This document shows positions 6,876 to 14,616 of a stretch of 64,000 bases of DNA, piece by piece. The DNA comes from JAURFX01 sp038125265 (GTDB lineage Bacteria > Pseudomonadota > Gammaproteobacteria > Steroidobacterales > Rariloculaceae): assembly GCA_038125265.1 (NCBI GenBank), contig JAYPDM010000004.1, positions 1 through 64,000 on the forward strand, given 5' to 3'. The notes under the pieces were generated by a model, which ran no database searches, was not told where the DNA came from, and worked only from the letters and a program-made list of their open reading frames with translations. A program made the translations under genes and the position numbers. How positions within the stretch are numbered: position 1 is the first letter of the stretch; each line of letters starts with the position of its first letter.

Positions 6876-9340
6876 CCGATATTAAAGTCAAACAATTTGC
6901 AGAAACTTTAAAGATTGAGGCTGAAAAGCTAATTGAAAATCTTAATGAGGCAGGGATAGATCTAAAAAGCCCAGAGGACCTTATTAGCGATGAGGCAAAG
7001 CTGAAATTACTTCAATTTTTGCGTTCAAAGAAGGCAGATAGCGCAAAACCTTCATCAGGCTCAAAAATTACTCTAAAAAGAAAGTCTATGAGTCAAGTGA
7101 AGCTAACTAATACCAATACAGGTAAGGATAGGACAGTTTCAATTGAAGTCAGAAAGAAGAAAACATATGTAAAAAGAGCACAGGTGCCTGTTGATGATTC
7201 CGATGAAAAGGAAATGGATATACAGAATGAAGACAAGTCTGAATTAAAAGAAGCAATACCAAAAGTTACCGAAGATCCAAAAAAGTCTATTGAAAAAGCA
7301 GATAGTAAAAAGCCAGATAATAATGAGGAGTTAACTAAAGATGATCTGATAAAAAGAAAAAACGTAGAAGATTGGCGTGCTGCGCAAAAACAAAAAGATG
7401 AAGACAAGGCATTACAAAAACTTGAATCTGACCGTAGTAGAAAAGAATCAAAAAAAACCAGGGATAATACGCTTCATATTGCTGAGGGCGCTAGTGCTAG
7501 AAAGAAACAAAAGGCGCAAAAATCAAGATCTTCATTAAACATAGAGTCTCAACATGTCTTTGAAAAACCTGTAGCGCCTGTTATCAAGGAAGTTAAAATT
7601 CCAGACACTATAAGTGTTTCAGAGCTGTCACAAAAACTTTCTATTAAATCTTCTGAATTGCTTAAGGTCCTTATGGGTATGGGTGTAATGGCTACCATAA
7701 ATCAACACCTTGACCAGGATACGGCAATCCTTTTGGTTGAAGAATTAGGTCATAAAGCAGAACCTGAGGATCTTATCCCCAGAGAAGAGGCAATTATTGA
7801 TGCAGCATCCTCAGATAGCTTAGAGACTGCTGAAACTAGACACCCCGTTGTCACGATCATGGGTCATGTTGACCATGGAAAAACATCTCTCCTAGATTTA
7901 ATCAGAAAAACTAAAGTAACAGAAGGTGAAGCAGGTGGAATAACTCAGCATATTGGTGCTTATCATGTTGACTCAGGTAAGTCTGGTATCACCTTTATTG
8001 ATACCCCTGGTCATGCTGCCTTTACTTCTATGAGGGCTAGAGGAGCTAATATTACTGATATTGTTATTCTTGTGGTTGCTGCTGATGATGGGGTTATGCC
8101 GCAAACTATTGAGGCAATACAGCATGCCAAAGCAGCCTCGGTACCTATAATTGTGGCAGTTAATAAAATTGATAGACCGACTGCAGATCCTGACAAAATA
8201 AAAAATGAATTATCTGCTCATGAGATCATTCCTGAAGAGTGGGGTGGTGAGCATATTTTCGTAAATGTATCAGCGCTGACAGGCGAGGGAATTGAATCTT
8301 TACTAGAATCTATCTTACTGCAAGCAGAAATTTTAGATCTTAAGGCACCTTTTGATGCGCCTGGCAAAGGTGTCATTATTGAGTCAAGAATTGAGAAAGG
8401 TAGAGGAGCAGTAGCTACTGTTTTAATTACCTCCGGCACATTAAATGTAGGTGATACAGTGTTAGCAGGTAATGAATCAGGAAAAGTTAGAGGAATATTT
8501 AGCGATACCGGTGAATCCATCAAAAGGATTACTCCATCGATGCCAGGTGAGGTTATTGGCCTTTCCGGTGCTCCTTTAGCAGGTGACGAGCTTTTAGTAT
8601 TAAATGATGATAAGGCTGTTAAAGAAGTAGCTAAGATTCGTCAAGAAAGAGAGAGAGATCTAAGGCTTTCTAAAAAATCTGTAAAACTAGAAGATGCCTT
8701 TACAAATATCGGAGAGAATCAGAAGGCCATTCTAAATCTGCTAATAAAAGCTGATGTACAAGGCAGTGCTGAAGCGCTTAGAGATTCACTAACGAGCCTC
8801 TCAAATGATGATGTTACCGTTAATATTATTTCACATAACGTTGGTGGAATTAATGCATCCGATGCCCAACTAGCGAATGCAAGCAAAGCCATCATGATAG
8901 GTTTTAATGTCAGAGCAGATAGCGCTGCTAAAAATGTAATCAAAGAACATGATTTAGATATAAGGTATTACAGCATTATTTATGAAGTTATTGACGATGT
9001 TAAGCTTGCTTTATCAGGATTGTTGGAAGATGAGGTCAGAGAGGAAATTATTGGTATTGCTGAAGTTAGAGATATCTTTAAATCGCCTAATTTTGGAAAA
9101 ATTGCAGGATGTCTTGTTACCGAAGGCAATGTAAAGAAAACCAACCCAATTAGGGTGCTAAGAGATAATGTCGTGATATACGAAGGCACCCTTGAATCAC
9201 TTCGAAGATTTAAGGACGATGTTAATGAGGTTCAATCCGGCGTCGAATGCGGAATTGGTGTTAAAAACTATGATGACGTCAAGGTTGGCGATCAAATTGA
9301 ATGCTATGAACGCATCACTATAGAGAGAAAAATTGTCTAA
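6872..9340 (+). CDS. infB: Translation initiation factor IF-2
   Basis: IF-2 is the GTPase that brings initiator tRNA to the 30S subunit. The 822 residues contain the short N-terminal IF2_N helix domain (IKVKQFAETLKIEAEKLIEN), a long charged Lys/Glu linker (about 70-230), a second IF2_N motif (ISVSELSQKLSIKSSELLK), and the G domain with P-loop GHVDHGKTS near 330, DTPGHAAF, NKIDRP and SALTGEG. Beta-barrel domains and the C-terminal fMet-tRNA-binding domain follow to the end. It overlaps nusA upstream and rbfA downstream. The linker is somewhat shorter than in E. coli (890 residues). Confidence 0.97.
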   Translation: MTDIKVKQFAETLKIEAEKLIENLNEAGIDLKSPEDLISDEAKLKLLQFLRSKKADSAKPSSGSKITLKRKSMSQVKLTNTNTGKDRTVSIEVRKKKTYVKRAQVPVDDSDEKEMDIQNEDKSELKEAIPKVTEDPKKSIEKADSKKPDNNEELTKDDLIKRKNVEDWRAAQKQKDEDKALQKLESDRSRKESKKTRDNTLHIAEGASARKKQKAQKSRSSLNIESQHVFEKPVAPVIKEVKIPDTISVSELSQKLSIKSSELLKVLMGMGVMATINQHLDQDTAILLVEELGHKAEPEDLIPREEAIIDAASSDSLETAETRHPVVTIMGHVDHGKTSLLDLIRKTKVTEGEAGGITQHIGAYHVDSGKSGITFIDTPGHAAFTSMRARGANITDIVILVVAADDGVMPQTIEAIQHAKAASVPIIVAVNKIDRPTADPDKIKNELSAHEIIPEEWGGEHIFVNVSALTGEGIESLLESILLQAEILDLKAPFDAPGKGVIIESRIEKGRGAVATVLITSGTLNVGDTVLAGNESGKVRGIFSDTGESIKRITPSMPGEVIGLSGAPLAGDELLVLNDDKAVKEVAKIRQERERDLRLSKKSVKLEDAFTNIGENQKAILNLLIKADVQGSAEALRDSLTSLSNDDVTVNIISHNVGGINASDAQLANASKAIMIGFNVRADSAAKNVIKEHDLDIRYYSIIYEVIDDVKLALSGLLEDEVREEIIGIAEVRDIFKSPNFGKIAGCLVTEGNVKKTNPIRVLRDNVVIYEGTLESLRRFKDDVNEVQSGVECGIGVKNYDDVKVGDQIECYERITIERKIV

Positions 9341-9680
9341 AAGAAGACCTTTTTCAAGGGTTGACAGGCTTCAAGCTGAGTTACGTAAGGTTGTCGACAC
9401 GTTTCTGGCATTTGAATGTCAGATAGAGGAGCTTAAAAATACCTCTGTTACTCATATTAACTTAACAAAAGATTTATCTATTTTGAAACTCTACATCAGT
9501 CATACTGAGATGCATTCAGATAGAGAAATCCTTGAATTTTTTGGTTCTATTAAAGGTAAACTCAAAAATGCCATAGGCAAAAATATTCGAATGAGAAAAA
9601 TTCCTGAACTACAGTTTCAAATTGATAATCAACTAAAAGAGGCTGAGCGAATTGAGCAGCTAATTAATTCAATCAGTTGA
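9333..9680 (+). CDS. rbfA: 30S ribosome-binding factor RbfA
   Basis: RbfA is a cold-shock 30S maturation factor with a KH-like fold. The 115-residue protein has the family pattern: RVDRLQAELRKVVDTFLAFE at the N-terminus, a central strand with LSILKLYISHT, and RKIPELQFQIDNQLKEAERIEQL at the end, where the conserved PEL.F..D motif is clear. The start is TTG at 9333, overlapping the last bases of infB (stop ends at 9340); no in-frame ATG lies closer to the expected N-terminus. It ends in a TGATG overlap with truB. Confidence 0.95.
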   Translation: MSKRRPFSRVDRLQAELRKVVDTFLAFECQIEELKNTSVTHINLTKDLSILKLYISHTEMHSDREILEFFGSIKGKLKNAIGKNIRMRKIPELQFQIDNQLKEAERIEQLINSIS

Positions 9681-10537
9681 TGAATGGAATACTTCTATTA
9701 AATAAGCCCAAAAATTGTACCTCTTACCATCTGGTTGCAAAGGCAAAAAAAATATTAAATCAGAAAAAAGTTGGGCATGCAGGCACGCTTGATCCTCTAG
9801 CCTCGGGTCTTTTAGTTTTACTTATTGGAAAAGGGACTCGTCTTAGCGAAGATATTATGAGTTTGAAGAAGATCTATACTTTTGATATTCATTTAGGCTT
9901 ATCATCAGATACGGGTGATTTTGAGGGAAATATTACAAAAGAAGAAGTAATTCCCTTAATTGATCTAGATTCTCTAAAGGATATAGTTTGTCGCTTTAAG
10001 GGCCATCAAGAACAAATAGCGCCAAAATTTTCAGCATTGAAACATGAGGGAAAGCCTTCTTATTATTATGCAAGGAAAGGTATCGATATTCCTAAAAAAG
10101 CAAGAAATATTGAAATCTCAGATATTGAACTTCTTGGGATGAATGAAAATATCATCTCCTTAATAGTAACTTGCTCAAGCGGTACTTATGTACGAACTTT
10201 GGGTCAGGACATCGCAAATAGTTTAAATACCGTTGGCGTTGTAGATAACATTGTGAGGCAAGCAGTGGGTCCTTTTCGTCTAGATAAGGCTATAGATTTA
10301 GTAGATCAAGAAAACTTAATTAACCAATACCTATTGCCTCTAGATTTCCCTTTTCATGACCTGGATGCATTAACCCTAGGGCATGATGAGAGCATAAAAT
10401 ATAAAAATGGCTTATGTATAAATATAGATCGTTTTCAGCAACGAAAAGTTAGGGTTTATGGAAGCAATGATGAATTTATTGGTATAGGACATATTAACGA
10501 TTTTAATTCCTTAAAAGTGGTAAAAAATTTATTTTAA
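9680..10537 (+). CDS. truB: tRNA pseudouridine(55) synthase TruB
   Basis: TruB converts U55 in the T-loop of tRNAs to pseudouridine. The 285-residue product starts at ATG 9680, inside a TGATG overlap with rbfA; a TTG one codon upstream is a less likely start. The N-terminal GILLLNKPKNCTSYH motif, the catalytic-Asp motif KVGHAGTLDPLASGLLVL near residue 34, PKFSALKHEGKPSYYYAR and SSGTYVRTLGQDIA are all family signatures. A small C-terminal PUA-like segment (about 220-285) is present. It sits in the standard position between rbfA and rpsO. Confidence 0.96.
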   Translation: MNGILLLNKPKNCTSYHLVAKAKKILNQKKVGHAGTLDPLASGLLVLLIGKGTRLSEDIMSLKKIYTFDIHLGLSSDTGDFEGNITKEEVIPLIDLDSLKDIVCRFKGHQEQIAPKFSALKHEGKPSYYYARKGIDIPKKARNIEISDIELLGMNENIISLIVTCSSGTYVRTLGQDIANSLNTVGVVDNIVRQAVGPFRLDKAIDLVDQENLINQYLLPLDFPFHDLDALTLGHDESIKYKNGLCINIDRFQQRKVRVYGSNDEFIGIGHINDFNSLKVVKNLF

Positions 10538-10542
10538 ATGCT

Positions 10543-10571
10543 TTGCTTATAGGCCTTTTGGCGTTTAGAAT
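10543..10571 (+). promoter_or_regulatory. Probable sigma-70 promoter of rpsO-pnp
   Basis: TTGCTT (10543-10548) and TAGAAT (10566-10571) are separated by exactly 17 bases in the truB-rpsO gap. This matches the usual arrangement in which rpsO has its own promoter inside the nus cluster. The start site would fall near 10578, about 20 bases before the rpsO ATG. Confidence 0.55.
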
Positions 10572-10598
10572 ATGCAGTGAAATTAACTTGAAATATAT

Positions 10599-10868
10599 AT
10601 GAGTATAAATCTAGCAAATAAATCAGAAGTAATTGCTAACTATAAAACGAGTGATCATGATACTGGATCTCCTGAGGTCCAAGTTGCATTAATGACATCT
10701 AAGATTAAGTCATTAACAGAACACTTTTCTGTGCATAAAAAAGATCATCACTCTAGAATTGGATTATTACGACTTGTAAGTAAACGTCGGAAGCTTCTTT
10801 CTTATCTTAAGGCAAAAAAACCTGAATCTTACCAAAGCTTAATAGCTTCGCTAGGTTTACGCCGTTAG
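10599..10868 (+). CDS. rpsO: 30S ribosomal protein S15
   Basis: S15 binds the central domain of 16S rRNA and takes part in the bridge to 23S rRNA. The 89-residue protein is the usual length and carries the invariant segments DTGSPEVQVALMTSKIKSLT, HKKDHHSRIGLLRLVSKRRK and LLSYLKAKKPESYQSLI. In related bacteria S15 represses its own translation by binding its mRNA leader; the leader here is short and AT-rich and I do not see a clear pseudoknot. It precedes pnp by 10 bases, the conserved order. Confidence 0.97.
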   Translation: MSINLANKSEVIANYKTSDHDTGSPEVQVALMTSKIKSLTEHFSVHKKDHHSRIGLLRLVSKRRKLLSYLKAKKPESYQSLIASLGLRR

Positions 10869-10878
10869 AAAGAATAAT

Positions 10879-12978
10879 ATGATTGAAAAAAAATTCGATT
10901 TTGGTAACCGACAAGTTACCATTCAAACCGGAAAAGTCGCCAAACAAACAGATGCATCTGTTATTGTATCTATGGATGAAACTGTAGTTTTAGCTACGGT
11001 CGCATCATCAAAATCTGTGAACCCAGATCAAGATTTTTTTCCATTAACTGTCAATTATCAAGAAAAATACTATGCATCTGGAAAAATCCCTGGTGGTTTT
11101 TTTAAAAGAGAAGGAAGACCAACCGAAAAAGAAACTCTAACCTCTCGATTAATAGATAGACCAGTACGTCCATTATTTGAAGATGGATTTAAAAATGAAG
11201 TTCAAGTTATTGTTACTGTACTATCCTTAAATCCAGATGTGGATCCTGATATTCCAGCAATGATAGCTACATCTGCAGCCCTTGCTTTATCTGGCCTTCC
11301 TTTTAAGGGGCCTATTGGAGCTGCTCGTGTTGGCTATATAAACAATGAGTACATGCTTAACCCCTCAAAAGAAGAGTTACAAACTAGCGATTTAGATCTT
11401 GTAGTTGCGGGTACTTCAACTGCAGTTCTAATGGTTGAGTCAGAAGCGAAGATTTTAAGCGAAGAAATAATGCTTGGTGCAGTGATGTTTGGCCATCAAT
11501 CATTTCAAGTTGTTATTAATGCAATAAATGAATTATCCAAAGAGGTAGGTGTTGAGCCAATTGAATGGACACCAATTCTTAATGATGAAGGCCTTGGAAA
11601 AACAGTTACTGAAAAAACTACATCACTTATAGCTGACGCATATCAAATTACTGATAAAAAGGAGAGGTTATCTAAGCTTAGCGAAATCAGAACAAATGTT
11701 GCATCAGAATTGAGAGAATCATTAGAGGCTTTTAATGAGAGTCAGTATAAATCAATTTTTCATGATGTTGAGAAAGATGTAGTTAGAAAAAGTATTATCT
11801 CTGGAAATAAGAGAATTGACGGTAGAGATATCGATCAAGTAAGACCCATAAGTGTTGAAGTTGGCTTATTGCCAAGGACTCATGGATCCGCATTATTCAC
11901 TCGTGGTGAAACACAAGCACTAGTTGTAACAACTTTAGGCGCTGGTAAGGATGCACAATTAATTGATGCTATTGAGGGTGAGTATAAAGACCCTTTCATG
12001 CTGCATTATAATTTCCCTCCTTATTGTGTTGGAGAAGTTGGGTTTATGTCAGGCCCAAAGAGACGTGAAATTGGACATGGAAGGCTTGCCAGAAGGGGTA
12101 TCGCAGCTGTACTACCTAATATGGATGAATATCCATATGTTATTCGAGTCGTCTCAGAAATTACCGAATCTAACGGTTCGTCGTCAATGGCATCTGTATG
12201 CGGAACAAGCCTTTCGTTAATGGATGCAGGCGTTCCTCTCAAGGCCCCAGTTGCTGGTGTAGCCATGGGTCTGATAAAAGAATCAGGGGACTTTAAAGTG
12301 CTCACAGATATTCTTGGCGATGAAGATCATTTAGGTGATATGGACTTTAAGGTTGCTGGAACCGTTGAGGGTATCACAGCACTCCAGATGGATATTAAGA
12401 TTGACGGTATTACCGAAGAGATCATGAAGATTGCTCTCGATCAAGCAAAATCAGGAAGGCTTCATATACTAGATGAAATGAGCAAGGTAATCTCTTCATC
12501 AAGACAAGAAATGTCTGAATGGGCACCGATGATAATCACAATGAATATCGATACTTCAAAAATCAGGGACGTTATCGGAAAGGGAGGGGCAGTCATAAAA
12601 GCCCTCACTGAGGAAACGGGTGCAACTATTGATATTGACGATAGTGGATTGATTAAAATAATTTCTGTTGATGGTCGTGCCGGTAAACTTGCTAAAAAGA
12701 AAATAGAGCAAATTACAGCTGAAGTAGAGGTAGGCAAGATTTACGAAGGTAAAGTTGTTAAATTAATGGACTTCGGTGCTTTTGTATCAGTTCTTCCAAA
12801 TAAAGATGGTTTAGTTCATATTAGTGAGATCTGTGAGGAACGAGTCGAAAAAGTTACTGATAAACTTGCTGAGGGAGATGTTGTAAACGTCACAGTTCTA
12901 GAAATTGATCGTCAAGGAAGAATTAGGCTTAGCATGAAAGGTGTAGACCAGTCACCCATACAAGAGGACGAAGATTAA
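10879..12978 (+). CDS. pnp: Polyribonucleotide nucleotidyltransferase (PNPase)
   Basis: PNPase degrades RNA 3' to 5' phosphorolytically and is a core degradosome exonuclease. At 699 residues it has both RNase PH domains (ETVVLATVASSK and FPLTVNYQEKYYA in the first; RTHGSALFTRGETQALVV and the GPKRREIGHGRLARRG segment in the second), the intervening helical domain, a KH domain (IRDVIGKGGAVIKALTEETG near 562) and an S1 domain (VGKIYEGKVVKLMDFGAFVS near 620). All phosphate- and Mg-binding motifs look intact. It ends 3 bases before the convergent dksA stop, and no terminator is visible between them. Confidence 0.97.
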   Translation: MIEKKFDFGNRQVTIQTGKVAKQTDASVIVSMDETVVLATVASSKSVNPDQDFFPLTVNYQEKYYASGKIPGGFFKREGRPTEKETLTSRLIDRPVRPLFEDGFKNEVQVIVTVLSLNPDVDPDIPAMIATSAALALSGLPFKGPIGAARVGYINNEYMLNPSKEELQTSDLDLVVAGTSTAVLMVESEAKILSEEIMLGAVMFGHQSFQVVINAINELSKEVGVEPIEWTPILNDEGLGKTVTEKTTSLIADAYQITDKKERLSKLSEIRTNVASELRESLEAFNESQYKSIFHDVEKDVVRKSIISGNKRIDGRDIDQVRPISVEVGLLPRTHGSALFTRGETQALVVTTLGAGKDAQLIDAIEGEYKDPFMLHYNFPPYCVGEVGFMSGPKRREIGHGRLARRGIAAVLPNMDEYPYVIRVVSEITESNGSSSMASVCGTSLSLMDAGVPLKAPVAGVAMGLIKESGDFKVLTDILGDEDHLGDMDFKVAGTVEGITALQMDIKIDGITEEIMKIALDQAKSGRLHILDEMSKVISSSRQEMSEWAPMIITMNIDTSKIRDVIGKGGAVIKALTEETGATIDIDDSGLIKIISVDGRAGKLAKKKIEQITAEVEVGKIYEGKVVKLMDFGAFVSVLPNKDGLVHISEICEERVEKVTDKLAEGDVVNVTVLEIDRQGRIRLSMKGVDQSPIQEDED

Positions 12979-12981
12979 TTT

Positions 12982-14115
12982 TTATCTATATCTGTCGTCA
13001 GAATCTTTAAATTGTCTTTCAGTATGCTCTCTACGCTCTTGAGCCTCAAGGCATAGTGTGGCAACAGGACGAGCTTCAAGCCTTCTAATGCCGATCTCTT
13101 CTCCAGTATCCTCACAATAACCATAGGATCCATTAGAAATCCTCTCAAGTGCTGAGTGTATTTTTCTTAGGAGCTTCCTTTCACGATCTCGCGTTCTTAG
13201 CTCTAGACCGAATTCTGATTCTTGGGTTGCTCTATCGTTAGGATCAGGAAAATTTGATGCCTCATCTTGCATATAGTGAACTGTTTTTGATACCCCAGAG
13301 ATGAGATCATTTTTCCAATTAAGAAGGATATTTCTAAAGTGCTCCAATTGAGACTTATTCATATATGATTCATTTTTTTTAATGGTATAAGGCTTTATTG
13401 GCTTAAGCTCAATCTTAATATTTTTGTTAGGGGTTTTTTTATCTGCAGATTGATTATTGGTTATTTTGACTAACTTTTTTGCTACTTTTTTAGTAACCTT
13501 CTTTTTAGCAACTTTTTTAGCTACCTTCTTTTTAGCTACTTTTTTCTTTGCAACTTTCTTAGCTACCTTCTTTTTAGCTACTTTTTTCTTTGCAACTTTC
13601 TTAGCTATCTTCTTTTTAGCTACTTTTTTCTTTGCAGCTTTCTTAGCAACCTTCTTTTTAGCTACTTTTTTCTTTGCAGCTTTCTTAGCAACCTTCTTTT
13701 TAGCTNNNNNNNNNNNNNNNNNNNNNNNNNNNNNNNNNNNNNNNNNNNNNNNNNNNNNNNNNNNNNNNNNNNNNNNNNNNNNNNNNNNNNNNNNNNNNNN
13801 NNNNNACTTTTTTCTTTACAGCTTTCTTAACAACCTTCTTTTTAGCTACTTTTTTCTTTGCAGCTTTCTTAACAATCTTCTTTTTAGCTNNNNNNNNNNN
13901 NNNNNNNNNNNNNNNNNNNNNNNNNNNNNNNNNNNNNNNNNNNNNNNNNNNNNNNNNNNNNNNNNNNNNNNNNNNNNNNNNNNNNNNNNCTTCTTTTTAG
14001 CTACTTTTTTCTTTGCAGCTTTCTTAACAATCTTCTTTTTAGCTACTTTTTTCTTTGCAGCTTTCTTAACAATCTTCTTTTTAGTAGCTTTTTTTATAAC
14101 TTTCTTTTTTGGCAT
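12982..14115 (-). CDS. dksA: DksA with a long Lys/Ala-repeat N-terminal tail; CxxT/CxxA finger; interrupted by two assembly gaps
   Basis: DksA binds the RNA polymerase secondary channel and, with ppGpp, adjusts promoter activity. The core (from MNKSQLEHFRNILLNW, ATG at 13362) has the coiled-coil tip NFPDPNDRATQESEF with both acidic tip residues. Reading upstream there is no stop: the frame continues through KPYTIKKNESYM, which matches the N-terminal lead of E. coli DksA, and then into a repeat of about 14 residues of the type KKKVAKKKIVKKAA up to ATG 14115. The repeat is broken by two 100-N gaps, so true length is unknown. The zinc finger is degenerate: YCEDT then, 17 residues later, CLEA. 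That is two of the four cysteines. Domain identity is certain; the exact start is inferred. Confidence 0.88.
13706..13805. other. Assembly gap (100 N) inside the dksA repeat
   Basis: Exactly 100 undetermined bases. The flanks are copies of the same 42-base repeat, so the real length and repeat number are unknown. The frame across it cannot be deduced from the nominal length. Confidence 0.97.
13890..13989. other. Assembly gap (100 N) inside the dksA repeat
   Basis: A second run of exactly 100 N, again flanked by the Lys/Ala repeat on both sides. The 84 bases isolated between the two gaps are a repeat island whose order and copy number should not be trusted. Confidence 0.97.
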
Positions 14116-14143
14116 AAAAATTTAAATATTTAGAATCGTGGAC

Positions 14144-14171
14144 ATTATACGCAATAAAATTTACATGTAAA
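14144..14171 (-). promoter_or_regulatory. Probable dksA promoter
   Basis: On the minus strand TTTACA (14171-14166) and a perfect TATAAT (14149-14144) are separated by 16 bases, 5/6 and 6/6 matches to the sigma-70 consensus. The start site would be near 14137, giving a leader of about 20 bases before the ATG at 14115. No Shine-Dalgarno is evident in that leader. Confidence 0.65.
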
Positions 14172-14176
14172 TTTTA
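14155..14176. promoter_or_regulatory. 22-bp perfect palindrome over the dksA -35 (candidate operator, or queF terminator stem)
   Basis: Positions 14155-14176 read identically on both strands, centred on ACATGT with flanks AAAATTT / AAATTTT. The -35 hexamer of the dksA promoter lies inside it, the position expected for a repressor site. It also lies 8 bases beyond the queF stop (14184), so it could act as an RNA hairpin. A run of T typical of intrinsic terminators does not follow on the minus strand. Confidence 0.6.
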
Positions 14177-14183
14177 ATCAAAC

Positions 14184-14537
14184 CTAATCCCATTTATGAT
14201 TCACAGTTACATTAGTAAAGATTCCCCCTCTAACATTAAATTCTGCATGAATTTGTAATTTATTAGGTTTAAGAAGAGCAATTAAATCTTCTGCAATCTT
14301 ATTTGTTACAGCCTCATGAAATGCACCCTGATCTCTGAAGGAATGCATATATAACTTATAACTTTTAAGTTCTACACATAGTTTATTTGGCTGATATTTA
14401 AGTGTAATTTTTGCAAAATCTGGTTGGCCTGTTTTAGGGCATAGACAAGTAAATTCAGGTGTAATTATTTCAACAAGATAGTCACGATTATGTGAAGGAT
14501 TTTCAAAGGTTTCAAGGTAGTTATTGGTATCGCTCAT
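14184..14537 (-). CDS. queF: NADPH-dependent 7-cyano-7-deazaguanine reductase QueF (short, unimodular type)
   Basis: QueF reduces preQ0 to preQ1 in queuosine synthesis. The 117-residue product is the short YkvM-like form rather than the 280-residue bimodular E. coli form. The catalytic Cys lies in FTCLCPKTGQPDFA near residue 29-42, which also contains the proton-donor Asp; the substrate/NADPH motif appears as ELKSYKLYMHSFRDQGAFHE. The FRN of many homologues is FRD here. It is transcribed toward dksA and diverges from smc. A 79-base gap to smc holds AT-rich sequence with no promoter I can call confidently. Confidence 0.92.
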   Translation of the reverse strand: MSDTNNYLETFENPSHNRDYLVEIITPEFTCLCPKTGQPDFAKITLKYQPNKLCVELKSYKLYMHSFRDQGAFHEAVTNKIAEDLIALLKPNKLQIHAEFNVRGGIFTNVTVNHKWD

Positions 14538-14616
14538 TTCATAAAAATCAATAAATTAAATAGCAAGTTAGTATACAATTTAAGTATATATTTAACCATT
14601 ACTTTGATTATCATTA

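Larger units (their letters stand above)
13446..14112 (-). repeat. 42-bp tandem repeat encoding the DksA tail (Lys/Ala/Val)
   Basis: Read on the minus strand, near-identical 42-base units encode 14-residue units of the form VAKKKxxKKAAKKK, where xx is IV, VA, VV or IA. Complete or partial units are visible in three separate segments (13446-13705, 13806-13889, 13990-14112). Units near the 13400 side are more degenerate (KKVAKKV, KKLVK) than those near the start codon. The repetitiveness probably caused the assembly to break here. The long plus-strand open frame over the same bases (rich in FF, AT, FL) is its antisense. Confidence 0.9.

Noticed and set aside
12982..13362. dksA starting at ATG 13362
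   Set aside because: Conserved DksA residues (the KPY...ESYM lead) lie upstream in the same frame, and the frame stays open into the repeat tail.
13457..14125. A long plus-strand open frame rich in Phe, Leu, Ala and Thr
   Set aside because: It is the exact antisense of the Lys/Ala repeat of dksA and is bridged by N-runs. The minus-strand reading has a start, a promoter and continuity with a conserved domain.
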